Shown here piece by piece: positions 40,529 to 50,858 of a stretch of DNA of 64,000 bases (positions are counted from its first letter, which is position 1; every line of letters starts with the position of its first letter). The notes beneath the pieces were generated by a model that saw only the letters and a program-made list of their open reading frames with translations, did not search any database and was not told the origin of the DNA. The stretch lies in the NCBI RefSeq assembly GCF_021535045.1, contig NZ_CP091056.1, positions 310,001-374,000 of the forward strand. Reading direction: 5' to 3'. Origin of the DNA: Ornithinimicrobium sp. INDO-MA30-4 (GTDB lineage: Bacteria; Actinomycetota; Actinomycetes; Actinomycetales; Dermatophilaceae). A program made the position numbers and the translations under genes.

Positions 40529-41507
40529 TTACTTCACGTCCAACATGCGTTGCACAGCCAATCGAGCCCGATCAGCCACATCGGGGTCGATCTCGACCGG
40601 GTGGCTCATGGTCTCCAACGCGCGCCGGATATTTGCCAGGGTGATCCGCTTCATGTGTGGGCAGAGGTTGCAGGGGCGGACAAACTCGACTTCGGGCATC
40701 CCGGCGGCGATGTTGTCGCTCATGGAGCACTCGGTGATCAACGCGACCTTGGCGGGTTTGGTGGTTTCGACAAAGTTGAGCATCTGGGCGGTTGATCCGG
40801 ACATGTCCGAAACCGCGATCACCTCCGGTGGGCACTCGGGGTGAGCCACCACCACTGCTCCGGGGTGGTCGGTCCGAATCTGCTCGATGTCACCGGGGCT
40901 GAAGCGCTCGTGCACTTCGCAGTGACCGGCCCAGGTGATGACCTCGACGTCGGTCTGAGCAGCAATGTTTTGGGCTAAGTACTCATCGGGCAGCATGATG
41001 ACGCGATCAACACCGAGGGACTCGACGACCTTGATCGCATTGCCCGACGTGCAGCAGATATCACTCTCTGCCTTCACCGCGGCAGAGGTGTTGACGTAGG
41101 TGACGATCGGCACCCCTGGGTATGTCTCGCGCAAGCCGCGCACGTCGGTGGCGGTGATGCTCTCCGCCAATGAGCAGCCAGCGCGCAGGTCCGGGATGAG
41201 GACGGTGCGGTCTGGGTTCAGCATCTTGGTGGTCTCCGCCATGAAGTGCACACCGGCCATCACGATGACGTCTGCCTCGACATCGACCGATTCACGAGCC
41301 AGCGCGAGTGAGTCGCCCACGATGTCGGCTACGCAGTGAAAGATCTCTGGCGTTTGATAGTTGTGCGCCAGGATGACCGCATTGCGTTCCTTCTTGAGCC
41401 GATTGATGGCCTCAATGTCAGCCTCGAAGCCAGCCCACTCAACCTCGGGTACGACGTGCTCGATGCGGCGGTACAACGATTGGGTGTCGATGGTCGTCGT
41501 GCTCATA
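40529..41507 (-). CDS. nadA: Quinolinate synthase
   Basis: NadA condenses iminoaspartate with dihydroxyacetone phosphate to quinolinate, using a [4Fe-4S] cluster. About 325 residues, unbroken. [20 protein letters not shown] opens the core; the three cluster Cys are those of [18 protein letters not shown] and [16 protein letters not shown] lies just before the ATG at 41507. A palindrome that may be an NrtR operator lies at 41528-41544, 20 bp upstream. Confidence 0.94.
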
Positions 41508-41527
41508 GGGATGCACCTCATCTCAAT

Positions 41528-41544
41528 GTCAGCCTTATGCTGAC
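41528..41544. promoter_or_regulatory. Inverted repeat upstream of nadA, possible NrtR operator
   Basis: GTCAGC-CTTAT-GCTGAC is a 6-bp inverted repeat with a 5-base spacer, 20 bp before the nadA start. A second, wider inverted repeat, TTATGCT (41535-41541) and AGCATAA (41573-41579), overlaps it. On the minus strand TACAGT around 41555 could be a -10 box with the repeat just downstream, a position where a bound repressor would block transcription. Assignment to the neighbouring NrtR-like regulator rests on proximity and on the known role of that family. Confidence 0.45.
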
Positions 41545-41630
41545 TCTGAGCAATACTGTAATGCTTCATTTGAGCATAAGTGTCACAAGGGCAGGAAAGA
41601 GACGAGTTTCACATGTGGGAGCGCGAATGC

Positions 41631-42520
41631 TCAGGGGCGGGCAATAGGCAGTTTTGTCCCTGCCACGCTGCGAACGTCCAAGACATCGCGCCGGAAGCGG
41701 TACGCCTTGGCCGGGCGACCTCCGGTGGCCGAAACGGTCGCTCCAGTTTCCTCGACGAGGTCTTGCTGCAGCATCAGTCGGCGGAAGTTCTGCTTGTGCA
41801 GGGCGTGCCGGCCAACGACTCAACCACCGATTGCAACTGCCCCAGGGTGAACTCTGGAGGCATCAACTCAAAGACGACGGGGCGATACTGAATCTTGGCC
41901 CGCAGCCGTGCGAGGCCGGTGGCGAGGATGCGGCGGTGATCTTGCTCCATCGCTCGGCCAGGGGCGGGCGCAGACAGCGAGGTGGAGCCCGGTGATTCGG
42001 GAAGTAAACCTGCTTCATACAGGAGTTCGTATCGGTTGAGCACCAGGTCGGAGCGCCACGGACGTTGGTCCAGCCCGAAGGTGACAGCGGCCCGTAGTGC
42101 GCGTTCTGCGCCTGGCTGGCCCGCTTCCAGGGACCACCGCTGCAACGCGGCTAGCCACGGCGTCGTGGTTGGGGCGCCTCCACGGCGATCTTCCCAGCCG
42201 AAATAGTCATACCAAGGCCGCCATCCGGCCTCACCGGCGTTTCCGCGAGTCAAGCCCAGATAGGAGACCGAGAGAACCCGAATGTCCCCGGTTTCCCGGC
42301 CAGGGTCGGCAAAGGTGTAGAGCTGCTCGACATAACCCAGCTCATGTCCGGTCTGACGCTCTACCCACGCCCGCATACCTGACTGCATGGTTTGGTGGTC
42401 TGACTGCAGGGGGCCAGAGGGCAGCCGGGTGCCCTCTCCTGCCGTGAGCACCATAGGCACGCCGTCGATCACGGAGGTGATGACTGCCACCAACTCGGCT
42501 CGCATTTGCTCATCGCTCAC
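41631..42520 (-). CDS. nrtR: NrtR-type Nudix-related transcriptional regulator of NAD synthesis (one frame break)
   Basis: About 296 residues from a GTG at 42520. The N-terminal half has a Nudix fold ([39 protein letters not shown]), but the catalytic Nudix box is degenerate: the usual RELxEExG region reads [11 protein letters not shown]. The C-terminal half ends in a winged helix ([13 protein letters not shown], then [13 protein letters not shown] and [10 protein letters not shown]). This is the architecture of NrtR, which represses NAD genes and is released by ADP-ribose or NAD-related ligands. It lies directly upstream of nadABC on the same strand. One frame break is at about 41817. Confidence 0.8.
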
Positions 42521-42623
42521 GACGCCATCATGCCTTGCCTTACGTCACCAGATGGGTGAGCCGCTCCGAATGTGGCAGTATCGAGCGACCGCTGAAGTTA
42601 GTCGCGCTGCCGGGAGGCCAAAA

Positions 42624-43390
42624 ATGAATGATGCGCCGATGAACGACCACGACGGGGATGTTCCGCTGCAAGATAAGCCGGAATCAATCAGGCGTGTGCT
42701 GCTGAAACTGTCGGGGGAGGCGTTCGGTGGGGGCAACATCGGGGTAGATCCCGATGTTGTGCGCGGTATCGCGCGCCAGATCGCATCAGCGATCAGCGAC
42801 GACGTGCAGGTGGCCATCGTTATCGGGGTGGAAACTTCTTCCGGGGTGCTGAGTTGCAACAACGGGGCATGGAACGTGCGCGCGCTGACTACATGGGCAT
42901 GCTGGGCACGGTGATGAACTGTCTCGCGCTGCAGGACTTCCTGGAAAAGGAAGGCATTAACACGCGCGTGCAGACGGCGATCACGATGGGGCAGGTTGCT
43001 GAGCCCTACATCCCTCGTCGCGCGATTCGCCACCTGGAGAAGGGCCGGGTCGTCATCTTCGGTGCCGGCGCTGGCATGCCGTACTTCTCCACCGACACGG
43101 TTTCGGCCCAGCGGGCGCTTGAGATCAAGTGCGACGCGGTCTTGATGAGCAAGCATGGGGTCGACGGCGTCTACACCGCTGACCCACGCGTTGACTCTGA
43201 AGCAGTGAAACTCGATCAGTTGACCTTCTCCGAAGCGCTGGCCCAAAACCTGCGAGTGGTGGATGCTGCGGCGTTCAGCCTGTGCATGGACAACGACCTG
43301 CCGATGCTGGTTTTCGGGATGGATAACCCGGGGACTATTGCGGCCGCTATTCAAGGTGAGAAGATTGGGACATTGGTGACCGCAGGCTGA
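42624..43390 (+). CDS. pyrH: Uridylate kinase (one frame break)
   Basis: PyrH phosphorylates UMP to UDP and is hexameric. About 255 residues. [16 protein letters not shown] is the N-terminal nucleotide loop; [17 protein letters not shown] crosses a break at about 42826 (G run one short); [27 protein letters not shown] and GTLVTAG follow. GGGAGG lies upstream of ATG 42624. In many actinobacteria pyrH follows tsf; here the nad genes and regulator lie between. Confidence 0.9.
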
Positions 43391-43431
43391 GTGCCGAGGT
43401 CAACAACCACCACAAGGAGCAAGGCGTATTT

Positions 43432-43998
43432 ATGTCAGAAGAAACTGAAATGGTCATGCTTGAGGCCGAAGAAAAGATGGGCAAGGCCGTTGAGGTCGCC
43501 CGCGAGGACATGTCCTCGATTCGCACTGGTCGTGCCCACCCGAGTTTGTTCAGCAAGCTGACCGTGGAGTACTACGGTGCGCCCACGCCGCTGCAGCAAC
43601 TTGCGTCTTTCCAGGTGCAGGACGCCCGCACGGTTCTGATCGTGCCCTTCGACAAGAGCTCCATGAGCGCGATCGAAAAGGCGCTGCGCGAGTCGGATCT
43701 GGGCGTAAACCCGGGCAACGACGGCAACCAAATCCGCATCGTGATGCCGCAGCTGACCGAAGAGCGCCGCAAGGACTACATCAAATTGGCTCGCACCAAG
43801 GGTGAAGACGCCAAGATTGCCGTGCGCAACGTGCGTCGCCACACCAAGGACGCCATCGATAAGTCCGTCAAGGACGGCGACATCGGTGAGGACGAGGGCA
43901 ACCGCGCTGAAAAAGAACTTGAGGCGCTCACGAAGAAGCACGCCGACCAGGTCGATGAGCTGCTGAAGAACAAGGAGGCAGAGCTCCTCGCGGTGTGA
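43432..43998 (+). CDS. frr: Ribosome recycling factor
   Basis: RRF splits post-termination ribosomes with EF-G. It has 188 residues, unbroken. The helical arms are seen in MLEAEEKMGKAVEVAREDMSSIRTGRAHPS and the long C-terminal Lys/Glu helix; YYGAPTPLQQLASF and TEERRKDYIKLA are family signatures. CAAGGAGC lies upstream. Its stop overlaps the cdsA start region. Confidence 0.95.
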   Translation: MSEETEMVMLEAEEKMGKAVEVAREDMSSIRTGRAHPSLFSKLTVEYYGAPTPLQQLASFQVQDARTVLIVPFDKSSMSAIEKALRESDLGVNPGNDGNQIRIVMPQLTEERRKDYIKLARTKGEDAKIAVRNVRRHTKDAIDKSVKDGDIGEDEGNRAEKELEALTKKHADQVDELLKNKEAELLAV

Positions 43999-44886
43999 TG
44001 ATGACCAACGCTCCCACCTCCCGACGGGCCTACCGCAATAAGCGACGGGCCGAAGACTTGGCCGCGCGAGAAAATACCCCGTCGCGCGCCGGTCGGAATC
44101 TGCCTGCCGCCATCGGGGTGGGTGTTGGGCTGGTCCTCGTCATCATGGCTTCGCTATTTTTTGGAAGCCAGCCTTCGTCATCGTGCTGACCGCAGCGGCC
44201 GCGTTGGCCGTCACCGAATTGATTGATGCGCTCAAAGAAGGGCGGGTCAACGTCCCCTACGTCCCCGTCATGGGTGGGACTTTGGTATTGGGCGCAACCG
44301 CATACATCGCTGGTACGGAGGGGCTGGCTGGGGGATTCGCCCTGGCCTGCCTCTTGGTGCTGGTCTGGCGGGCCTCCGAACGAGGCGAACACGCCTTGCG
44401 CGATGTGGCCGGCGGAGTTTTTGTCTTGGCCTACGTGCCGCTGTTGGCCGGTATCGCTGTCCTGATGGTGGCTGAGGACGACGGGCCAGCGCGGGTGCTC
44501 ACCTTCATCTTGGTCACTATTGCTAGCGATACGGGTGGCTACATGTTTGGTGTCCTGTGGGGCAACACCCCATGGCCCCATCCCTCAGCCCGAAGAAGTC
44601 GTGGGAAGGCTTCACCGGATCAGTGGTGTGGAGCGTCGCGGTCGGGATTGCCGCTGTCGTCCTGTTGCTTGACGGTTCTTGGCTGGTCGGCGTAATGGTC
44701 GGAGTTGCCGCGGCGTGTTTCGCCACTGTCGGTGATCTCGCGGAGTCAACCTTGAAGCGGGACCTGGGCATCAAGGACATGGGCTCCATCCTGCCGGGCC
44801 ACGGCGGCATCATGGACCGGATGGACTCGCTGCTGGTTGTCGTGCCGGTGACCTGGGCATTGTTGACGATTTTTGTCCCGGTGTAG
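43998..44886 (+). CDS. cdsA: Phosphatidate cytidylyltransferase (two frame breaks)
   Basis: CdsA makes CDP-diacylglycerol from phosphatidic acid and CTP; it is a polytopic membrane enzyme. About 296 residues. A charged N-terminus precedes several membrane segments (AAIGVGVGLVLVIMASLFF, VPVMGGTLVLGATAYIAG and others). The signature KRDLGIKDMGSILPGHGGIMDRMDSLL region is at the C-terminus, and ATIASDTGGYMFG-like motifs precede PSLSPKKSWEG. Frames break near 44161 (T/G run) and 44568 (GNT to KHPMAPS). Starts GTG 43995, ATG 43998 and ATG 44001 are all possible. Confidence 0.87.
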
Positions 44887-44918
44887 CACCGCGTTATAAA
44901 CCTGAGACACTGGAGGGG

Positions 44919-46079
44919 ATGAGCACTGATCTTCCTACTCCGACCGCAGCGCCCCCGCCGGGAGCCCTGACCTTCAAGGCACCCAAGCGGGGCAAGGCTC
45001 CCAAGCACTTGGCAGACCTCGACGTGGCTGAACGCCGCGAGTGGGCTGCTGAACTGGGGCAGCAGAAGTTCCGCGCTGACCAACTCTCGCGCCACTACTT
45101 TGAGCGTCTTGTCGTTGACCCGGAGGAAATGACTGACCTCCCCGCGGCGACCCGTGGCGATATTGCAGGCGTCATGCTGCCGGAGTTGCTGACTCCATTC
45201 GCACCCTCACCGCGGACGGTGGCGACACCGTCAAGCAGGTGCACAAACTGCACGACGGCGCCATGGTCGAAGCGGTCCTGATGCGCTACCCCGGCCGGGT
45301 CACTATGTGTATCTCAAGCCAGGCTGGCTGCGGGATGAACTGCCCTTCTGCGCCACTGGCCAGGCTGGCCTCACGCGCAACCTGTCCACCGCCGAAATTG
45401 TCGAGCAGGTCGTTGCTGGTGCCCGTGCGGTTCGTCAAGGCACCGTGCAAGGCGTTGGCGGAGACGGGTCCACCGAGCAGGCCCTGCGTGTCTCCAACGT
45501 GGTCTTCATGGGCATGGGTGAAGCCCTCGCTAACTACAAGGCAGCGATGGGCGCGATCCGCCGCATGGTTGAGCCCGCACCCTCTGGTCTGGGTATGTCC
45601 GCTCGTCACATCACGATGTCCACCGTCGGCTTGGTGCCAGCAATCGACAAGTTGGCTGGGGAAGGTATCCCGGTGACATTGGCGCTGTCGCTGCACGCCC
45701 CGATGACGAACTGCGTAACGAACTCGTGCCGATCAACACCCGGTGGAAGGTCGACGAAGCGCTGGACGCCGCCTACCGCTACTACGAAGCAACCGGTCGC
45801 CGAGTCAGCATTGAGTATGCGCTGATCAAGGACATCAATGACCACGCCTGGCGGGCTGACCTGCTCGGCGAAAAGCTTGCTGCGCGCGGCAAGGGCTGGT
45901 GGCACGTCAACCCGATCCCGTTGAACCCGACGCCAGGCTCCAGTGGACTGCGTCGCGCCCCGGAGTTGAGCAGCAGTTCGTTGAGCGCTTGCGGGCGCAC
46001 GGCATTCCCACCACCGTGCGGGACACCCGTGGCTCGGACATCGACGGCGCCTGCGGCCAGTTGGCCGCGACAGTTCTAA
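44919..46079 (+). CDS. rlmN: 23S rRNA / tRNA (adenine-C2)-methyltransferase RlmN (several frame breaks)
   Basis: RlmN is a radical-SAM enzyme that methylates A2503 of 23S rRNA and A37 of some tRNAs. About 388 residues. The cluster motif CGMNCPFC is present; [33 protein letters not shown] and [13 protein letters not shown] follow in order. Frames break near 45200, 45348 (CPFCATG), 45698-45708 ([13 protein letters not shown]) and about 45942. The 3' end is uncertain by a few codons because the last frame runs past the expected stop; it meets the end of the convergent LOG gene. TGGAGGGG precedes the ATG. Confidence 0.88.
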
Positions 46080-47257
46080 GGCGTAGCGGCAATCAGGTCG
46101 GGCACCTCGTCAATCGAGTCGACGAGGTGCAGGGCCTGGCCCATGGGTCGACCAGCGCCGAGAGCATGCAGCAACGGCCACACCGGCAGTTTCTCGTTCC
46201 AGTGCTCCTTTCCGACCAAAATCATCGGTGGCAGCGGGCCGTCCTTTTCGTAGTACATCCGGGTCGACATCTGGAAGATTTCCTGAGTGGTCCCGGCAGC
46301 ACCCGGCAATACCACCAAGCCAGCCGTGCTGTGCTCTAGCAGCAAATCTTCGCGCACGGCGTTGGAGAAAACTTGGCGATGTGGTCACCAAACACGTTTG
46401 GTGGCTCATGGCCGTAGAACCAGGTGGGGATGGCCAGACTGCGGACACTGTCGTCGTCGCGATCTTGGGGATAGGCGCGAGTGATCTCGAGCGCAGCTAA
46501 GGCCCAGGCGCCAATGTCCTCGGCAAAATTGGGCACGGCGGCGATGGCCTCGAGGGCTTGGGTCAGGATCGCCTGGGTGGGCGCCCACGCACCTAAATTG
46601 GCAGCCTCCATGGCACCCGGACCGCCGCCTGTCGCCACGAGGCACCCGGCGTTGGCGAGGGCATGACCCAACTGTGCAGCCTGCGCAAAGCGTCCGTGCC
46701 TCTGGCCAGCGCGTGCCCGCCCATCACGCCGACAACCGGGCGATTGCGGGTATGCGCCGCGAGCGCATCGCTCATGGCGTCGTCGTGAATTGCCCGCAAC
46801 ACCGTGACGTAGGCATCGTGGCGCAGACAGGCGTCCTCTGCCCATGCATACGACATGGCGTCGGGGGTGTGTTCATATCCGTGTTCGCTGACACCTTCGT
46901 AGAGTTCTTCAGCGGTATAGAGCGTCCCTCGGTAGGGCCGGACCGGCGCATCAGGGGCCGCCGGAAAATGATGGCCCCGCCCACCCGCAGGTGATGCTCC
47001 AGGGTCATCGACACTTCGCCGCCTAACACGACCAAGCCGGAGAAGTCCTTGCGCTGCATCAGCGTGGCTTCAACATCGCCGAGGGCCAAACCTTGCCAAC
47101 GCAACCCAGCCAGGGATGTGTCGCGCGCCAGAACCTCCCGGAGCGCATCGAGGGACTCGATTTCTATACCAGCTTGGCGAGCCGGTGTGGATCGAGCCAT
47201 CCGGCGATAGGTGACCTCGCCGGTTGGGACCTGGTGGAGGGCAGAAGGATCGGGCAT
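46076..47257 (-). CDS. Two-domain LOG-family nucleotide-binding protein (about four frame breaks)
   Basis: About 395 residues. The C-terminal LOG (lysine decarboxylase-like Rossmann) domain has [31 protein letters not shown] and [18 protein letters not shown] enzymes hydrolyse nucleoside 5'-monophosphates to the base and ribose phosphate. The N-terminal 150 residues (for example [43 protein letters not shown]) form an extra domain as in PpnN-like proteins. The usual PGGxGT reads PGAAGT here. Frames break near 46945, 46690, 46365 and in the linker. ATG 47257; divergent from the next gene by 50 bp. Confidence 0.75.
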
Positions 47258-47306
47258 GGGCCGAGGTTAGTTGGTATCCGAGCCCAGGGCGAGAGACCAT
47301 GCGGGT

Positions 47307-48312
47307 ATGACTGATGCAACGACTCCGCAGCCGCAGCCTGTTGATGAGCAGTGGGCAGCGCGACCTGACTGGGAGCACGATGTCACGCGCCTGTCTTGGG
47401 TGAAGAAGCCGGCCCGTGCATCTGCGGACGCCGCCTGGGGCAACGACTGGAAAAGTCGCGCTTCAACCTGGGCTACAACGCCGTGGATCGGCACATCATC
47501 GATGGGCGGATCGATGAGGTTGCGCTGGTGTTTGCTGATGAGACCGGGGCCCTAGCCGGACCTTGAGCTTTGCGCACCTGGTGCAGGAGACGGGGCAGTT
47601 CAGCGGCGTGCTGCAGGCGCTGGACACCGGTGCGGCCAAAGCCTGCTCATCGCGATGCCCATCTGCGCCGAAAGTGTCATCGCCTATCTAGGAGCTTTGC
47701 GCCTTGGCGTTGCCGTCGCCCTTATCGATCCAGCCACTGCTGATGTGCAGGAATTGCGTGACGTCATCCAGGCACAGAGGTCGCATGTCGTGCTGACGTC
47801 TAGCAGCGGGGGAGACGACGATCCGTTGACTAAGGTGCGGTCAGCCTTGAGCGACGCTGAGCATCAGCCGCTGCGCTCTGTGGTGGTGCAGCGCGAGCCA
47901 GCAGCAGGATCTTGGGGGATGACGAACTCGCGTGGGCCGGCGTCATGAAGCCTGGCGTCGTGCAACCGGCCGGATGGCGGCCATTGGTCGGCACAGTGCG
48001 CCATGCCCTGACGCGAGCAAGGACATACCTCGGTGGTCCGCGACGTTGGCAGTAGCTTTGCGTGGCGCCTTCACCGGCGAGAGTCAAGACGAGGCGGCAG
48101 CTGACAGCGCTTGGTGCTGGGCCCACGGCCGAGTTTGGAGCCAGGCAGCTTTGATGAGTGTCTTGGTGCCGATGCTCTCTGGTGTGCCTGCCGTGGTGTG
48201 CGCCACCCCTGTCGGGTCCTGGTCAGAGGCTATTCGACGCGAAGTCAGTGCCACGATCGGCGCGCCCCTGTATGCAGCGCACCAGGAAGGCGCCTGGCCG
48301 CTGACCCCCTAA
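47307..48312 (+). pseudogene. Acyl-CoA synthetase-like protein, short and without the ATP-binding motif
   Basis: About 335 residues across several frame breaks. The N-terminal part resembles AMP-forming acetyl- or propionyl-CoA synthetases: RFNLGYNAVDRHIIDGR, VALVFADETG, then MPICAESVIAYLGALRLGVAV. The P-loop YxSGTTGxPKG expected after that is not found in any frame, and the end (LVPMLSGVPAVVCATPVGSW) stops before the adenylation core. Breaks lie near 47450, 47560, 47640 and 47925. Missing bases cannot explain the lost core, so this is either a decayed gene or a non-catalytic relative. It has no conserved partner nearby. Confidence 0.5.
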
Positions 48313-48398
48313 CCTGTGGACAACGAAAGCCACCATCGGTGAAGTCTCTCTAGATTGTTTCCGTGCCCGCTTGGGTGCGGTAAGCCGGGAGGGGCAAG

Positions 48399-48718
48399 AT
48401 GACATCGCAGGGGACCTCGCCGTTGACCCAGGGGCGGTCGAAACGCGTGGCAAGGCACTGGTGCAATCGGCAGACTCAAGTCGGCGTATTGGCGTCCGAG
48501 TGCAGGCCGCCCTGGAACAGTTGGGGCAGGTAGCCGGTGTGGCCAGCCTCAACGCCGCCGCCTTGGACGGTGCGAGCAGGTGGAGCGTGGGCCTTGACCG
48601 CGTCGGGGCTGCTGGTGAATCACTGGGGCTGGCAACTCAGGCAAGTGCCCAGGCTTATCGTGATGTCGAGTGGGCCAGCCAGTCGCGCTTCTTGCCAACC
48701 ACCGGGGCTGGCCAATGA
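48399..48718 (+). CDS. EspC/DUF2580-like small T7SS-target protein (one frame break)
   Basis: About 106 residues. GGGAGGGGCAAG lies just before ATG 48399. After a break near 48412 (G run one short) it reads GDLAVDPGAVETRGKALVQS, then ALDGASRWSVGLDRVGAA and ATQASAQAYRDVEWASQ. This 'VDP...' opening, helical body, W-x-x-G-L turn and Y near the end match the pattern I recall for the type VII secretion target family DUF2580 (EspC). Such proteins are small, helical and exported. The next gene overlaps its stop, so the two are probably co-expressed. Confidence 0.55.
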
Positions 48719-50044
48719 GCGTGATGAACGCCTCGCCGTCCGCACTCTCAGCACTGGCAAGGGATCTCGGCGCGCACTCCCAAGGGCTGCGAACACTGGG
48801 GCAGGGTGGCAGTGCGACGGGGCTTTGGCGTGGACTGGCCGCCTGGGAGCAGCAAGCATGCGAAGACCAATGGTGTGCTGAGCTAACCCACTGCGCTCCG
48901 GCCCTTGACCAACTGGCGGAGCAGATAGCGCGCTACTCCGCCACGGTCCAGGCGCTGCAGGAGCAATGGAGCCGCTGGGATGCCCACATCCAGGGTGGTC
49001 CGCCGAAGCAGACCGGATCTGGGCCCTGCTGGCTAGCGCAGACCCCGGCACCCGCGTTGCTCTTGAGCAGCGTTGGGAAGAGTTGACGGTGTCGATCAGA
49101 TCCGGCCGGCAAACGCTCTCGGGCCTGGACGATGAGTTAGACGAACATGCCGTGGCGCTGGGGCAGCAGATCAGGGACTCCTGGCCAGCCCAACTCGTGC
49201 GGGACGGAATCAACGGGTATGGCATCTATAAGGGCACCACGCGCGGATTCACCGGGCTCACTCAGGCCGCGCTGGGCACCGGGATTCTCTCCTTGGCCGT
49301 GCAACTGTCCAGGGCCGTCGATGTTGCAGCGCGGTCGCGCATCCTGAGCGATATTCGCCTCTTCAGTGACCTTGCCCGGCGGGTTGGGCCGGTCGCCCGC
49401 GTCCCCCTTCGATTTGTCCCCGTCGCGTCCGTTGTCAGCACGGCCTCCACCGCCATTCCAGACCTGATCGATGGCAATGACTACGAAGGATGGCGAGGAA
49501 CGACCACCCAAGTCTTAGCCGGTGGCGCGCTGGTAGGCAGCGTGGCGATTTCCATCCCCACGCCGGTCACAGTTGGGACAGGTGCTGTCGTTGTCGGGGC
49601 TTACACCGCGTGGATGGGTGGGAACGCGGTCTATGACAACCGAGCGGTCATCATGCGTTACGGCTCCTTGGGTTTTGCTTGGGCAAGCAGAGTGCCGCGC
49701 AACTGGCGCAGGAGCTGCCCGATCCGGACGATGTTCAGGAGGCGACCGGGCAGTGGCTTCACGACAACGTTGTCTCTTTACCAGATCCAGGCGAGGTCAA
49801 AGTGCCAGTTTCGGTCGGGTTGCCGGGGATTCGGGTCCCGGTCAACGTGCCCATCCCACGGATACCCACCATTGACGTCGATGACCTGAATCTGGACTTG
49901 CCCGAGATCCAGAAGTGGGGTGACTACCTGGGGCCTATGCCACCGATCCCCATCCCAAACCCCATGGAGTTTGACTGGCCGCCGCTGCTCCCGCGCACCA
50001 ATGTTGCCCCTGAAGCCGTGCCTCCGACGGAGATGATGCCATGA
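48715..50044 (+). CDS. WXG-domain protein with hydrophobic centre and Pro-rich tail (two frame breaks)
   Basis: About 443 residues. The N-terminal 90 residues are helical with a WRG turn (GLWRGLAAWEQQACEDQW), as in WXG100/T7SS substrates, followed by LDQLAEQIARYSATVQALQE. The middle has two hydrophobic stretches (FTGLTQAALGTGILSLAV and VLAGGALVGSVAISIPTPV). The last 90 residues are Pro- and Val-rich repeats of PV/PI (VPVNVPIPRIPTIDVDD). Breaks lie near 49003 and 49678. No known toxin domain is visible. Start ATG 48715 overlaps the upstream stop, and its stop overlaps the next gene. Confidence 0.6.
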
Positions 50045-50858
50045 GCGTCCGCGAGGTGGTGGCCCAACTGACTGACGAGGAGACCCAAGTCCTGATGGAC
50101 GGGCCGGGAGATCCGGTCATCTACCCATACTTGGCTTCGCTCAGCAGGGACGAAAGCGCCAGAGCTCGACTCGCCGCCGAGCGGAGTTGCAAGCCCGTGG
50201 TTTATTGCGGTTTGCCGATGAGGCAACCGTGGCCAGTTCGGCGGCAACCGACCCCCACGTCATCGACACTGAGTCAGGCACCGCAGTGGTTGACTCATCG
50301 CTGAGCCCAGTGGTTGCCGTGCGACGCGGGGCGCTGGTGATCTTGGTCGCCCATCGCACGATCTGCCGAGTCGGGCCAACCTCGCCGTTCGGTCGGGAGT
50401 TGACCCGCTATCTCTTCGTCCTGGACGAAGTTGTCGTGGTGGAAGACGTGACCGCCGAGGGTATGCATGTGCTCTCCATCGGGTCACTCAGCCACTTAGA
50501 CGAGTTGCTCAGTGAGTTCCTCGTGCCGCCAGGAGCGGCCCAAGCCCCGGAGTGCGAACCTGTCGTAGTCCAGCAGTCATTGCCTCCCGCCGGCGTTGAC
50601 GCGTCACTGCATCGCCCTGTTCTTCTGGCCGAGGTTTGTCTGCTGACGCCTTGGACTGTGCCTGAGCCAGCCATCCTGGCTTTAGGCGGTGGTGGCTGCT
50701 ACCGCAGCGGGGAGGCCTCCGCAGGGCACTTCAGTTTTGAGCCAACGTCGTCAACGGTGATCGTGACCCAGGTAGCAGACCTGCTTCGCAGCGCCAATGA
50801 TCGACAGCGGCGAGAAGTCAGCAGCCTTCCAGGTGATCAAGGCACAATGAGCGCGTGA
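50041..50858 (+). CDS. Hypothetical protein, third gene of the T7SS-like set (one frame break)
   Basis: About 273 residues. It begins SVREVVAQLTDEETQVLMDG and, after a break at about 50183, continues ELQARGLLRFADEA, VVAVRRGALVILVAH and TRYLFVLDEVVVVEDV. Its length and its mixed alpha-beta pattern, with a start resembling 'Lt.eE...L...LG', could suit an EspG-like T7SS chaperone, but I cannot assert homology. It overlaps both neighbours by 4 bp, including dxr. Confidence 0.45.

Noticed and set aside
1519-46079. Genuine pseudogenisation of the chromosome (reductive decay)
   Set aside because: Both sides of each break keep full conservation, and essential genes are affected equally; decay would give stops, larger deletions and loss of motifs.
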